Part shown: positions 52,205-62,875 of the stretch, one piece after another
Position numbering within the stretch: the first letter of the stretch is position 1
Layout: each line of letters opens with the position of its first letter
Assembly (NCBI RefSeq): GCF_023509525.1
Contig: NZ_JAKNCJ010000002.1
Span: 372,001-436,000 of the forward strand
Source of the DNA: Brachybacterium equifaecis
GTDB taxonomy: Bacteria; Actinomycetota; Actinomycetes; Actinomycetales; Dermabacteraceae
Direction: 5' to 3'
Length of the DNA: 64,000 nt
Program-made: the position numbers and the translations under genes
Notes under the pieces: model-generated
What the model saw: only the letters and a program-made list of their open reading frames with translations
Database searches by the model: none
Told to the model about the DNA's origin: nothing

Positions 52205-52806
52205 TCGCGCTCGCTCCTCTCTGCCCAGATCGCGCCATGCGTTCTCGCGCCGGGGTCCTGCCTCTGATGCACCTCGACCACCGAGAAGCCCGCGCTCTCC
52301 AGCACGGCCGTCATCTCCGCGTGGGGCCAGAACCAGGCCGGCGCGATGGCGTGGGCGAAGGGCTCGCGGACGGGCCCCTCAAAGAAACCGATCAGAAGAG
52401 AGCCCCTGTGAGCGAGGGCGGCGTGGATACCGGCGAGCACACCGGGAAGCTCCACCGGGTCGAGATGGATCAGCGAGTACCAGGCGAGGATCCCCGCTGC
52501 AGAGCCGGGTCGCAGGTTCTGGAACGAGCCGCGCTCGAATTCCACGGCGGGGAACCGCTCACGCGCGAGAGCCACGAATCGCGCCGAGGGCTCCAGCCCC
52601 GTGACCTCGTGCCCGAGGGCGGCGAGGTGCGCGGCCCAGTGCCCCGGGCCGCTGCCCGCGTCGATGATCGTCCCGGTGATCGCTCCCGCCCACCTCTCGA
52701 CCAGGTGCCTGTCGGGTTCGGCGACAGCATCCATGCTGCCGAGCTGGTCCGTGTACTCGTCGGCCCTCGCGTCGTACGCGGCGACTGCACTTCCGCTCTC
52801 CGTCAT
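52198..52806 (-). CDS. Class I SAM-dependent methyltransferase
   Basis: This 202-residue protein has an N-terminal helix (YDARADEYTDQL) and the SAM-binding Rossmann motif IIDAGSGPGHWAAHLA. The acidic ribose loop is VTGLEPSARF. LAWYSLIHLDPVELP is motif IV and FSVVEVHQRQDPGARTH closes the domain. The substrate is unknown. The ATG of MTESGS was chosen; an ATG 18 codons earlier is also open. Confidence 0.88.
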   Translation of the reverse strand: MTESGSAVAAYDARADEYTDQLGSMDAVAEPDRHLVERWAGAITGTIIDAGSGPGHWAAHLAALGHEVTGLEPSARFVALARERFPAVEFERGSFQNLRPGSAAGILAWYSLIHLDPVELPGVLAGIHAALAHRGSLLIGFFEGPVREPFAHAIAPAWFWPHAEMTAVLESAGFSVVEVHQRQDPGARTHGAIWAERSEREA

Positions 52807-53351
52807 ATCCACCACGCCCTTCCGATCGGTCGACTCTCCTCCGGTTCCATCGTCGATCATCGACTGCTCCCGTTCCTCCGCGCCACGAGGTACCGCTCGG
52901 TCCGCGGCCGCTCACCGTGCCGGCGCTGCAGTCGCAGTCGGCCCGAGAGCCGCTGGCCGTCCCAGCGCTGGGCGGTTGGTCGTTGGTGGTTGGTGGTTGG
53001 TAGCGATGTCGACATGCGTACCGTTGGACCGTATACGCGCCTGAAGAGCCATATACCGACGTCCCTACCAATCCGCCGTCGAAGAAGCACGCGCCCCGGC
53101 AACCGCGCCCGCAACCAGGGCAACCAGGGCAACCACAGCCCCCGCCCCCGCGCCGTCGCCCGAAAGAGCCGCAGCCACCTCCCCGCCTCCGCGCCGTCGC
53201 CCGAAAGAGCCGCAGCCACCTCCACCGCCCCTCCACCTCCCCCACCCCCGAGCGCGACCGAGCCCCGGCCCATCCCTCTCGCGAGGAACGGACCGGGGCT
53301 CGGTCGTGGTGCGCGGTGGCGGGCACCGCTGCGATCAGCCGTGAGGCTGGA
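52807..53351. other. Gene-free, low-complexity region
   Basis: This 545-bp gap holds no supported gene. It contains a G-rich tract of GTTGG repeats (52974-53001), CAACCAGGG tandem copies (53112-53138), a 41-bp tandem duplication (53150-53190 and 53191-53231) and the hairpin listed at 53255-53306. Confidence 0.7.
53255..53306 (-). terminator. Hairpin downstream of groEL
   Basis: Arms CGACCGAGCCCCGG and its complement (14 bp) flank a 24-base loop, 45 bp past the groEL stop on the minus strand. Confidence 0.65.
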
Positions 53352-55088
<1,737 letters not shown>

Positions 55089-55153
55089 TCACGGGACCGG
55101 AGTGTTCAGGGTCGACGGCCGAGCGGTCGCGGCGCGCACCGGGGTGCAGGCTC

Positions 55154-55178
55154 TGTCACTCTCAGCCGTCGAGTGCCA
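55154..55178 (-). promoter_or_regulatory. CIRCE element 1 (HrcA operator)
   Basis: TGTCACTC-N9-GAGTGCCA, the CIRCE layout of inverted CACTC/GAGTG with exactly nine bases between, is about 165 bp upstream of the groEL start. Confidence 0.85.
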
Positions 55179-55186
55179 GATCATCA

Positions 55187-55212
55187 TAAGCACTCTCGGC
55201 TGGAGAGTGCCA
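55187..55212 (-). promoter_or_regulatory. CIRCE element 2 (HrcA operator)
   Basis: TAAGCACTC-N9-GAGTGCCA is a second copy with the same nine-base spacer, close to the consensus TTAGCACTC. On the minus strand a TATGAT hexamer between the two CIRCE elements is a good -10. Confidence 0.9.
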
Positions 55213-55273
55213 GCGCTCGGGATGCGCTCTGCGCGCAGCGTCCGAGGGGTCCCGTAGATGCCCGGAGCCGAGA

Positions 55274-55308
55274 AGGGCGGGCTCCCGGGATGCCCGGGAG
55301 CCCGCCCT
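55274..55308 (-). terminator. Intrinsic terminator of the LytR_C gene
   Basis: Perfect 16-bp arms (AGGGCGGGCTCCCGGG and its complement) flank a 3-base loop, 18 bp past the stop. Confidence 0.82.
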
Positions 55309-55325
55309 CCGGCGAGGCATGCGCC

Positions 55326-55901
55326 TCAGCCCTGCGGCTCGGTGACCGCCACGAAGGTGACGGGCGCGCTGTACTCGTCGCTCTGGCGCGCCTGCCCGGC
55401 GCCGACGTGGTCGGCGAGCGCCTGCGCGGTCGCGGCGTCGGCCTCGTCGCGGTAGAAGACGACGCTCTCCTGCTGGCGGGCGTCGGAGGTCTCGATGGAG
55501 ACGGAGGTCCAGCCCGCCCCCTGCAGCTCGGAGCGCCAGGCGCCGGCCATGCCGTTGATCCCGGCCGCGTTGATCACGGTGACGGCGGTGGACTGGTCGG
55601 CGACGGCCGCGGGGCTCGCCGCGGGGCTCGCCGCGGCGCTGCCGTCGGAGGCGCCTCCCGCGTCGGAGGGCTGCGCAGCGCTCGTGGTCGGATCGGCGGC
55701 GCGCTGATCGTCCTTGCCGCCGAGCCCGCCGATGGCGAACAGGAGCCCCAGCAGCAGGAGCAGCGCGACGCCGATGATCACCAGGTACACGAGGTTCTGG
55801 CGCCAGAAGGACTCCTCGGCGCGGTGGGCGCCGTGGTACGCGGAGCGCGCCGCCTCCTCGTCGAACTGGTCGGGAGGGTAGGGGTAGGAAGAATCAGCCA
55901 C
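55326..55901 (-). CDS. LytR_C domain membrane protein
   Basis: This 191-residue protein has a cytoplasmic acidic 30-residue N-terminus, one membrane helix (about 38-60), an Ala/Ser linker and an extracytoplasmic LytR_C domain (about 110-187, TAVTVINAAGINGMAG, then GAGWTSVSIETSD). LytR_C occurs at the end of LCP ligases; as a stand-alone protein it probably assists cell-wall polymer attachment. The start is GTG (VADSSYPY); an adjacent ATG is out of frame. Confidence 0.86.
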   Translation of the reverse strand: MADSSYPYPPDQFDEEAARSAYHGAHRAEESFWRQNLVYLVIIGVALLLLLGLLFAIGGLGGKDDQRAADPTTSAAQPSDAGGASDGSAAASPAASPAAVADQSTAVTVINAAGINGMAGAWRSELQGAGWTSVSIETSDARQQESVVFYRDEADAATAQALADHVGAGQARQSDEYSAPVTFVAVTEPQG

Positions 55902-55951
55902 GGACCCATTGAACCAGCTCCGCCCTCGCAGGCACGAGAGGCGGAGCCGTC

Positions 55952-56233
55952 TCAGACGGCGCGGCCCCGCGGGGAGTCGTCGCCGCGGGCGCTCACGCGG
56001 CGCTCCCGCAGGCGGTTCACGAGCGCCGGAGCCGCGCGCAGGGCCTCCGGCTTCTCCAGCAGCGCGTTCAGCCGCACGAAGTACTGGATGGGCGTGAGTC
56101 CCAGCTCCTCGCGGATCCGCTTCTCCTTCGCGCCGACGTACCGGAAGGTGCGCGACTCGATCGCGAGGATCCCCTGCTCCTGCACGGTGAGCGGACTCTC
56201 GGACGGGAACGTCGGTGCGGTGTCCTCCTGCAT
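55952..56233 (-). CDS. DUF3263 protein
   Basis: This 93-residue basic helical protein has LTVQEQGILAIESRTFRYVG and IREELGLTPIQYFVRLNALL, the DUF3263 signature resembling a small helix-turn-helix. The family is restricted to Actinobacteria and uncharacterised. It lies 50 nt upstream of the LytR_C gene, probably in one operon, and is divergent from ung. Confidence 0.9.
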   Translation of the reverse strand: MQEDTAPTFPSESPLTVQEQGILAIESRTFRYVGAKEKRIREELGLTPIQYFVRLNALLEKPEALRAAPALVNRLRERRVSARGDDSPRGRAV

Positions 56234-56282
56234 GCCTCCAGGCTAGGCCCTCGACAGGCCCGGGCCGTGGAACACTCGGGGC

Positions 56283-56960
56283 ATGCCGCAGCCTCTCGCC
56301 GACATCATCGCCCCCGACTGGGCCGACGCTCTCGCCCCGGTCGAGCCCCTCATCCATGAGATCGGCGACTTCCTGCGCGCCCAGGTCGAGGCCGGTCGGC
56401 CCTATCTGCCCGCCGGCGCCCAGGTGCTGCGCGCGTTCACCCGGCCGATGTCCGAGGTGCGCGTGCTGATCGTCGGCCAGGATCCGTACCCGACGCCCGG
56501 GCACCCCATCGGACTGTCCTTCGCCGTCGAGGCCGACGTCCGCCCGATCCCGCGCAGCCTGCAGAACATCTACAAGGAGCTCAGCAGCGACCTCGGCATC
56601 CCTCCCGCGCCCCACGGCGATCTCAGCGCCTGGCAGGACCAGGGCGTCCTCCTGCTCAACAGGGTGCTGACGGTGCGCCCCGGCGCGCCCGCCTCGCACC
56701 GGGGGAAGGGCTGGGAGCAGGTCACCGAGACGGCGATCCGCGCGCTCGCGGCCCGCGGCGGGCCGCTCGTCGGCATCCTCTGGGGGCGCGATGCCCATGG
56801 CCTGGAGCCAGTGCTGGCGCCCTCCCCCTGCATCACGAGCCCGCACCCGAGCCCCCTGTCGGCCTCGCGCGGATTCTTCGGGTCCCGCCCGTTCTCCCGC
56901 GCAAACGCGCTGCTCGAGCAGCAGGGCGCCGCGCCCATCGACTGGCGCATCGTGCGCTGA
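56283..56960 (+). CDS. ung: Uracil-DNA glycosylase
   Basis: This 225-residue family 1 enzyme removes uracil from DNA. The catalytic motif GQDPYP has Asp67, and the HPSPLSA motif with the minor-groove His is near 185. Length is normal. The ATG follows GGGGC. It is transcribed alone, 69 bp before treS. Confidence 0.95.
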   Translation: MPQPLADIIAPDWADALAPVEPLIHEIGDFLRAQVEAGRPYLPAGAQVLRAFTRPMSEVRVLIVGQDPYPTPGHPIGLSFAVEADVRPIPRSLQNIYKELSSDLGIPPAPHGDLSAWQDQGVLLLNRVLTVRPGAPASHRGKGWEQVTETAIRALAARGGPLVGILWGRDAHGLEPVLAPSPCITSPHPSPLSASRGFFGSRPFSRANALLEQQGAAPIDWRIVR

Positions 56961-57029
56961 GGAGCGCCCCCGCCGCACCTGAACTACGCTGAACCCCGTC
57001 CCCGCCACACCGGAGCGCAAGGAGCGCAG

Positions 57030-58886
57030 ATGGCCCTCAACGCCGCCCAGTTCACCCCCCAGGGTCCCGGAGTGGACTACGACCCGCACTGGTACCGCAA
57101 GGCCGTGTTCTACGAGGTGCTCGTGCGCGCCTTCGCCGACGGCAACGGCGACGGCACCGGCGACTTCACCGGGCTCATCGAGCGCCTGGACTACCTGCAG
57201 TGGCTCGGCATCGACTGCCTGTGGCTGCCCCCGTTCTTCGCCTCGCCCCTGCGCGACGGCGGCTACGACATCTCCGACTACACCGCGGTCCTGCCGGAGT
57301 TCGGCACCATCACCGACTTCGAGCGCCTGGTCTCCGAAGCGCACCGCCGCGGCATCCGGGTGATCATCGACCTGCCGATCAACCACACCTCCGACAAGCA
57401 CCCGTGGTTCCTGGAGTCGCGCTCGGACCCCGAGGGCCCCTACGGCGACTTCTACGTGTGGTCGGACACCGACGAGAAGTACCAGGACGCCCGCATCATC
57501 TTCGTGGACACCGAGGAGTCGAACTGGACGTTCGACCCGGTGCGCCGGCAGTTCTTCTGGCACCGCTTCTTCTCCCACCAGCCCGATCTGAACTTCGAGA
57601 ACCCCAAGGTCCACGAGGCCGTGTTCGACGTGGTGCGGTTCTGGCTGGACAAGGGCATCGACGGCTTCCGGGCCGACGCCATCCCCTACCTCTACGAGGA
57701 GGACGGCACCGACGGCGAGAACCTTCCCGCCACGCACGACTTCCTGGCGAAGATGCGCTCCTTCGTGGACGAGAACTGGCCGGGCCGCGTGATCATCGCC
57801 GAGGCCAACCAGTGGCCCAACGACGTCGTGGAGTACTTCGGCTCCGACGAGGCGCCCGAGTGCCACATGTGCTTCCACTTCCCCGTGATGCCCCGCATCT
57901 TCTACGCGCTGCGCGAGGGCTCGGCCCGCCAGATCATCGACATCATGGCCGACACCCCCGAGATCCCGTCGGGCGCGCAGTGGGGCACATTCCTGCGCAA
58001 CCACGACGAGCTCACCCTCGAGATGGTCACCGGCGAGGAGCGCGCCGCGATGCTGGGCTGGTACGCCCCGGACTCGCGGATGCGCGCGAACGTCGGCATC
58101 CGCCGCCGCCTCGCGCCGCTGCTGGACAACTCCCGCTCCGAGATCGAGCTGATCCACGCGATGCTGCTCGCCATGCCCGGATCGCCGTTCCTCTATTACG
58201 GCGACGAGATCGGCATGGGAGACAACATCTGGCTCGAGGACCGCGACGCGGTGCGCACGCCGATGCAGTGGACCCCCGACCGCAACGCCGGGTTCTCCGA
58301 GATCACCGATCCCGGCAAGCTGTACCTCCCGGTCATCCAGTCGCTCGTCTACCACTACACGACCGCGAACGTCGAGGCGCAGACGGCGCACTCGGGCTCG
58401 CTGCTGCACTTCGTGCGCTGGATGCTGGCGGTGCGCCGCGAGCACGATGCCTTCGGCATGGGCACCTACCGCAACGTGCCCGCCGATTCGGAGCGGGTGC
58501 TGAGCTTCCTGCGCACCTACGACGGCTCAGAGCACGGCGAGAACGCGCCCGAGCACGCCGAGACCCTGCTGTGCGTCTTCAACCTCTCGGGCCAGCCGGT
58601 CACCACGTCCCTGGACCTGCCCGGGATGGGCGGCCGCACGGTGCGCGACCTGTTCGGCGGCGGCGAGTTCCCCTCGATCGGCGAGGACGACCGCCTCACG
58701 GTCATGCTCCCGGGCCACGGCTTCTACTGGCTGAAGGTGCGCCCGCTCGACGAGCACGGCGAGCCCCTCACCCATACCACCGCGATCCCCGTGATCACGG
58801 AGCTCCCCGCCGAGACGGACATCGCTCCCGCGGCCGACGCGCAGTCGGCCTCGGCGATGGCGGACGAGGAGCCTGTCGCAGGCTGA
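57030..58886 (+). CDS. treS: Trehalose synthase (maltose alpha-D-glucosyltransferase)
   Basis: This 618-residue GH13_16 enzyme interconverts maltose and trehalose. The catalytic residues are Asp216 (GFRADAIPY), Glu258 (IIAEANQWP) and Asp326 (LRNHDEL). DGNGDGTGDFTGL near the start binds calcium in the family. Other actinobacteria often follow it with a maltokinase (Pep2), but none is present here. AAGGAG precedes the ATG. Confidence 0.95.
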   Translation: MALNAAQFTPQGPGVDYDPHWYRKAVFYEVLVRAFADGNGDGTGDFTGLIERLDYLQWLGIDCLWLPPFFASPLRDGGYDISDYTAVLPEFGTITDFERLVSEAHRRGIRVIIDLPINHTSDKHPWFLESRSDPEGPYGDFYVWSDTDEKYQDARIIFVDTEESNWTFDPVRRQFFWHRFFSHQPDLNFENPKVHEAVFDVVRFWLDKGIDGFRADAIPYLYEEDGTDGENLPATHDFLAKMRSFVDENWPGRVIIAEANQWPNDVVEYFGSDEAPECHMCFHFPVMPRIFYALREGSARQIIDIMADTPEIPSGAQWGTFLRNHDELTLEMVTGEERAAMLGWYAPDSRMRANVGIRRRLAPLLDNSRSEIELIHAMLLAMPGSPFLYYGDEIGMGDNIWLEDRDAVRTPMQWTPDRNAGFSEITDPGKLYLPVIQSLVYHYTTANVEAQTAHSGSLLHFVRWMLAVRREHDAFGMGTYRNVPADSERVLSFLRTYDGSEHGENAPEHAETLLCVFNLSGQPVTTSLDLPGMGGRTVRDLFGGGEFPSIGEDDRLTVMLPGHGFYWLKVRPLDEHGEPLTHTTAIPVITELPAETDIAPAADAQSASAMADEEPVAG

Positions 58887-58903
58887 CCCTGCCAGGTGCG
58901 GCG

Positions 58904-58945
58904 GGAGGGCCGGGCGCGGAAGAGATCTTCCGTGCCCGGCCCTCC
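58904..58945. terminator. Bidirectional terminator between treS and the siderophore-interacting protein gene
   Basis: 20-bp arms (GGAGGGCCGGGCGCGGAAGA with its complement, one wobble pair) surround a central AGATCT. It serves both convergent genes. Confidence 0.88.
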
Positions 58946-58985
58946 GTCGTCGGTGCTTGATCTGGTGGAGCGGCGGCTGCGCGGC

Positions 58986-60032
58986 TCAGGAGGCCTCTGC
59001 CCGGCCCTCTCGCCAGTACCCCATGAACGCGACCTGGCGGCGATCCACCCCGACCTCCCGCACGAGGTAGCGGCGCAGGCTCTTCACCACGCCCGCCTCC
59101 CCGGCGATCCAGGCGTAGAACGGCCGGTCGTCGGCTTCGACGTCGGTCGAGCTGCCCGCCGCCGACTGCGTGAGCAGGTGCGGGACCTCCCAGAGGATGG
59201 CGGTGTCGACGTCGACCTCCTCGAGCTCCCCGCCGCGCGCGGCGTCGGCCCCGGCGAGCGCCTCGGGGTCGGTGAGCACGGCGTCCTTCACGGCGGGCTC
59301 GAGCAGCGCTCCGGGCTCCCGGCCCTCGCGCGGCAGCCAGATGACCTCCATGCCCGCGGGCGCGCGCAGCTCGAGGGCGTCGGCCGCGAGAGGGACCTCC
59401 AGCAGCGCGCGCCCGCGGCAGGGGACGATCGCCTCGCGCTGCGCGCCTTCGGGTGCGGCGGCCTCGGCGTCGGCGAGCGCCTCGAGGATCGAGGCGATCG
59501 CGGGGACGGCGGTCTCATCGCCGACGAGCAGGAGGTCGCGCGCGGCGCCCGGATCGAACTCGATGCCCGCCCGGCTGGCCTGGGCCTCGAAGCCGGGCTC
59601 GGGCCGCGAAGGGCCCATGACGTGCAGCGTCGCGCCGACGGTCGCGTCCTGCGCCCACTGCGCGGCGGGACCGCTCCTGCCCTGGGCGTCCGTGTGCAGG
59701 ACCAGGTCGATGACGAGCTCCCGCTCCGCATCGCGCCACTCGCGCACCGTGTACGTGCGCATGGTGCCGCGCTCGGCCTCGTCGACCTGGAGCCAGGCCT
59801 GGTACCAGCTGACGTCGTCGTCCTGGTGGGCGTCGAGGAAGGAGACGAGATCGAAGACCGGGGCGCCGCCGCCCGGCGGGATGATCAGCTTCACCCGCAG
59901 GTCGAGCGGATGGAAGGGGATGCCGAACTCCGCGAGACCTGGGCCGCCGAAGGTGATGCGGCGGAACGACGGGCAGAGGTCCTCGACGGCGACGACCTCG
60001 GCCTCGAAAGCGGTGTACGGACTGCGGGCCAC
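58986..60032 (-). CDS. Siderophore-interacting protein (FAD/NAD(P)H-dependent ferric reductase)
   Basis: This 348-residue protein of the ViuB/SIP family has an N-terminal FAD-binding barrel (about 8-135) with MRTYTVREW and an NAD(P)H domain with DLLLVGDETAVPAI. The C-terminal RPFYAWIAGEAGVVKSLRRY segment is typical. It reduces ferric siderophores in the cytoplasm to release iron. The start is GTG with GAGGAG 7 nt upstream. The iron-box-like site at 60116-60134 is 84 bp before the start. Confidence 0.93.
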   Translation of the reverse strand: MARSPYTAFEAEVVAVEDLCPSFRRITFGGPGLAEFGIPFHPLDLRVKLIIPPGGGAPVFDLVSFLDAHQDDDVSWYQAWLQVDEAERGTMRTYTVREWRDAERELVIDLVLHTDAQGRSGPAAQWAQDATVGATLHVMGPSRPEPGFEAQASRAGIEFDPGAARDLLLVGDETAVPAIASILEALADAEAAAPEGAQREAIVPCRGRALLEVPLAADALELRAPAGMEVIWLPREGREPGALLEPAVKDAVLTDPEALAGADAARGGELEEVDVDTAILWEVPHLLTQSAAGSSTDVEADDRPFYAWIAGEAGVVKSLRRYLVREVGVDRRQVAFMGYWREGRAEAS

Positions 60033-60115
60033 GTGCTGCTCCTCGGGACGGGGGTCCGGGCGGCGGTGCGGTGGGCATCGCGCCGGCGGGTCGGCTCCAG
60101 TATGGCAGAGCCAGG

Positions 60116-60134
60116 ATAGGCGAGCCTCACCTAT
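60116..60134 (-). promoter_or_regulatory. DtxR/IdeR iron box
   Basis: ATAGGCGAG-C-CTCACCTAT is a 19-bp palindrome with 8 of 9 complementary arm positions. It matches the DtxR/IdeR consensus core (AGG...CCT). It sits upstream of the siderophore-interacting protein gene, in the gap before efeB. Confidence 0.88.
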
Positions 60135-60170
60135 GAGTCAGGCGGCACTCCGACTGCTCTCCGGTGCTCG

Positions 60171-61535
60171 TCAGGCCAGCAGCTTCTGCCCGATCATCGT
60201 GTCGGCGCTGCCGATCCCGGGCAGGATCGCGAACAGGCCGCTGGCCACGTGCTGGAGGTACTCGGTCAGGGCGTCGGACTGCGTCATCCGCTCGAGCACG
60301 GGATAGAACCCGGTGCGCGGATCCCGCATGCAGGCGACGAAGAACAGGCCGCCGTCGAGCTTGCCGAGGCCGTCGGCCCCGTCGGTGTAGTTGTAGCCGC
60401 GCCGCAGCATCCTCGCCCCCTCGTTGTGCTCGGGGGCGACGACCCGGATGTGGGCGTCGTCGGCGATGAGGGGGCGCCCGCCCTCGCTGGCGTGGAAGTC
60501 GGGCTCGGCGAACTCGTCGGCCGTCTGCGCGGGCGCCGGTACCGAGAGCGGCGCGCCCCAGCGCTTGTCGCGGCCGATGACCGCCTCCTGCGCCTGCAGG
60601 GACTCGCGGTCCCAGGTCTCCAGGTGCATGCGGATCGTGCGCAGCGCCATGTAGGTGCCGCCGGCGAGCCAGTCTCCGCCCTCGTCCTCCGGAGCGACCC
60701 ACAGGTGCTCGGCCAGCACGTCGGTGTCCTCGGCGCGCGGGTTCGCGGTGCCGTCCTTGAAGCCGAAGAGGTTGCGCGGGGTCTCCTGCGCGGCCGACGT
60801 CGAGGACGTCCGGCCGTACCCGGCGCGGGTCCAGCGCATCGCGGCCGTGCCGAACCCGATCCGTGCGAGCGCGCGGATCGCGTGGATGGCGACCTGGGCG
60901 TCGTCGGCGCACGCCTGGATCATCATGTCGCCGTCGGAGCTCTCCGCGCGCAGCGCCTCGTTGCCGAAGCGGGGCATCCCCGCGCGCAGCACGGGGGTCG
61001 CCTTCGCCGCGAGCCCGAAGCGATCGGAGCCGGCGGCGTCGACGAACAGCGAGGGGCCGACCCCGAAGGTGAGCGTGAGGGAGCTGGGCGGGTAGCCCCA
61101 GGCCTCGCCGGTGTCCCGGGGCGGGGCGTGCGGGTTCTCGAGCGGCTCGCCGCCGACGAGCTCGCCCGCGCACATCTGCTCGGCCGCGACGCACCAGCGG
61201 CTCATGAGGTCGCGCAGCGCCTCGATGTCGGTGGCCGTGACGTCGAAAGCGGCGGTGAACAGATAGTCCTGCGCGGGCGTGACGATCCCCGCCTGGTGCT
61301 CGCCGCGCAGAGGATAGGACCGGGACAGATCCGCGGCGAGGACCCCCTCCTCCGCGTCCCCGTCGGCCCCGCCGTCCAGGGCGCGGGTCGCGAGAGCACC
61401 CGCCGCACCGCCGACGAGGAGGGCCCCGCCGGCGGCGCCGAGCAGGTGCCGGCGCCCCAGCGGACGGGCGCCGGGGCTGTCCGGGCGGCCGCCGGGTGCG
61501 TCGGATCCTTTTCCGGACAGGTGCGGCTCACTCAA
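60171..61535 (-). CDS. efeB: EfeB DyP-type heme peroxidase
   Basis: This 454-residue protein has a Tat signal (GRRHLLGAAGG, near residue 28) and a DyP-type fold. The active-site motif GFKDG is at 258-262 and a PDFHASEGG loop lies later. In EfeUOB it oxidises ferrous iron or releases iron from heme for EfeU. The start codon appears to be TTG, overlapping the efeO stop by 4 nt (TTGA); no better start exists in this frame before the Tat motif. Confidence 0.93.
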   Translation of the reverse strand: MSEPHLSGKGSDAPGGRPDSPGARPLGRRHLLGAAGGALLVGGAAGALATRALDGGADGDAEEGVLAADLSRSYPLRGEHQAGIVTPAQDYLFTAAFDVTATDIEALRDLMSRWCVAAEQMCAGELVGGEPLENPHAPPRDTGEAWGYPPSSLTLTFGVGPSLFVDAAGSDRFGLAAKATPVLRAGMPRFGNEALRAESSDGDMMIQACADDAQVAIHAIRALARIGFGTAAMRWTRAGYGRTSSTSAAQETPRNLFGFKDGTANPRAEDTDVLAEHLWVAPEDEGGDWLAGGTYMALRTIRMHLETWDRESLQAQEAVIGRDKRWGAPLSVPAPAQTADEFAEPDFHASEGGRPLIADDAHIRVVAPEHNEGARMLRRGYNYTDGADGLGKLDGGLFFVACMRDPRTGFYPVLERMTQSDALTEYLQHVASGLFAILPGIGSADTMIGQKLLA

Positions 61536-62875
61536 TGCAGCACGATCCCGGCCACCTGCGACAGCGCCTCCGCCGCGGCGTTGACCTCCCTCGAGAGCGC
61601 GCGCTGCGCCTCGGTGTAGGCGCTCGACGCGGGAGTCCCGGCGGCGTCGTCCTGCACGGCCGCCACGCTCGAATAGTCCACGAACGCGGGCGCGCCGTCG
61701 GGACGCGTGCCGGAGACGTGCGTGTCGAGCTGCGCCTGCACCGCGTCGAAGCGCTCGGTGATCTGCGCATCGAGCTGCGGATCCTTCGCCTGGACGATGG
61801 GCTGCACGTTCCCGTAGGCGACGCGCGCGCCGTCGAGGTTCGCCTGGAAGTCCGCAAGATCGGTGTGGGAGAAGGTGTCCTCCTCGCCCGCGATCTTCGA
61901 GTTCGCGACCTCGTCCATCAGGCCCTGGGCGCCGTTGACGACGTCGTTGAGGGTCAGCTCGAACGGGCCGGACGCGCCCTCGACGTTCCCGTAGACCAGG
62001 TCGTAGAGGGTCTGGGTGTCGGCGTTCAGCCGGTCGGCGGCGGCCTGGCGCGAGGCGGCGTCCGGGAAGGAGAACGGGGAGCCGGGCTCGCTGAACAGAT
62101 CGGCCTCGATGCGGTGCCAGCCCGTCCAGGTCTCGAGCACCGCGGGATCGGTGACGGAGGAGCCCGCGTCGGCCGCGACGTCCTGGATGCGCAGATCCAG
62201 AGCCGCGTCGAGATCACCGGCCTCCTCGATGCCGAACGCCTCCGCCGTCGGCTCGATGCGCTCGTAGTACGAGCGGGCCTGCGGGAACAGGGCGCGGGCG
62301 AGCTCGAGGTCGCCGCTGGTGTAGGCGTCGGTGAAGGCCTTGGTCTCGGTGACGAGGGTGCCGACCTGATCGCGCACGTACGCGGTGTAGTTCGTGACCG
62401 CGGCGGCTTCGAGCTCCTGCGTGGACTCGTCGACCGCGGGGGCGTCGCTCGGCAGGGCGGTGAACGCCGCATCGCCGACGAACGCGCCGACCATGTTCGG
62501 CTTGCAGGCCGTGTAGTACTCGCCCTCCGGCAGTGCCGCGGTGAGGGTCACGGTGGTGCCGGGGCCGATGTTCTCCTGCTCGGAGATGATGCGCAGCTTG
62601 TCCCCCGCGAGCACCTCGAACTCGTTGGGCACGGTCCCGTTGTTCGTGACCTCGAAGCTGACGACGCCCGAGGGGGCCGACGCCGCCGAGACCTCGCAGT
62701 TCGTGTCCGTGATCGACACGGGGATCGGGCCGGCCGCGGCGGCGCCGCCGTCGGACGCCGCGCCGCCGGCGGCGCCCGTGCCGGGGTTCGCGGTGCAGGC
62801 GCACAGTGCGAGCACGGCGCACGCGGCGACCGGGGAGAGGCGACGGGCGCTGCGGAGGGAGGGTCGGGCGGTCAT
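61532..62875 (-). CDS. efeO: EfeO periplasmic iron-binding protein
   Basis: This 447-residue lipoprotein has lipobox LCAC (Cys27), a cupredoxin-like N-terminal domain (about 50-140) and a C-terminal M75 peptidase-like helical domain with the HRIE metal motif near 245. It captures iron for EfeU. The ATG overlaps the efeU stop by 4 nt. A longer upstream frame is antisense shadow. Confidence 0.94.
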   Translation of the reverse strand: MTARPSLRSARRLSPVAACAVLALCACTANPGTGAAGGAASDGGAAAAGPIPVSITDTNCEVSAASAPSGVVSFEVTNNGTVPNEFEVLAGDKLRIISEQENIGPGTTVTLTAALPEGEYYTACKPNMVGAFVGDAAFTALPSDAPAVDESTQELEAAAVTNYTAYVRDQVGTLVTETKAFTDAYTSGDLELARALFPQARSYYERIEPTAEAFGIEEAGDLDAALDLRIQDVAADAGSSVTDPAVLETWTGWHRIEADLFSEPGSPFSFPDAASRQAAADRLNADTQTLYDLVYGNVEGASGPFELTLNDVVNGAQGLMDEVANSKIAGEEDTFSHTDLADFQANLDGARVAYGNVQPIVQAKDPQLDAQITERFDAVQAQLDTHVSGTRPDGAPAFVDYSSVAAVQDDAAGTPASSAYTEAQRALSREVNAAAEALSQVAGIVLH

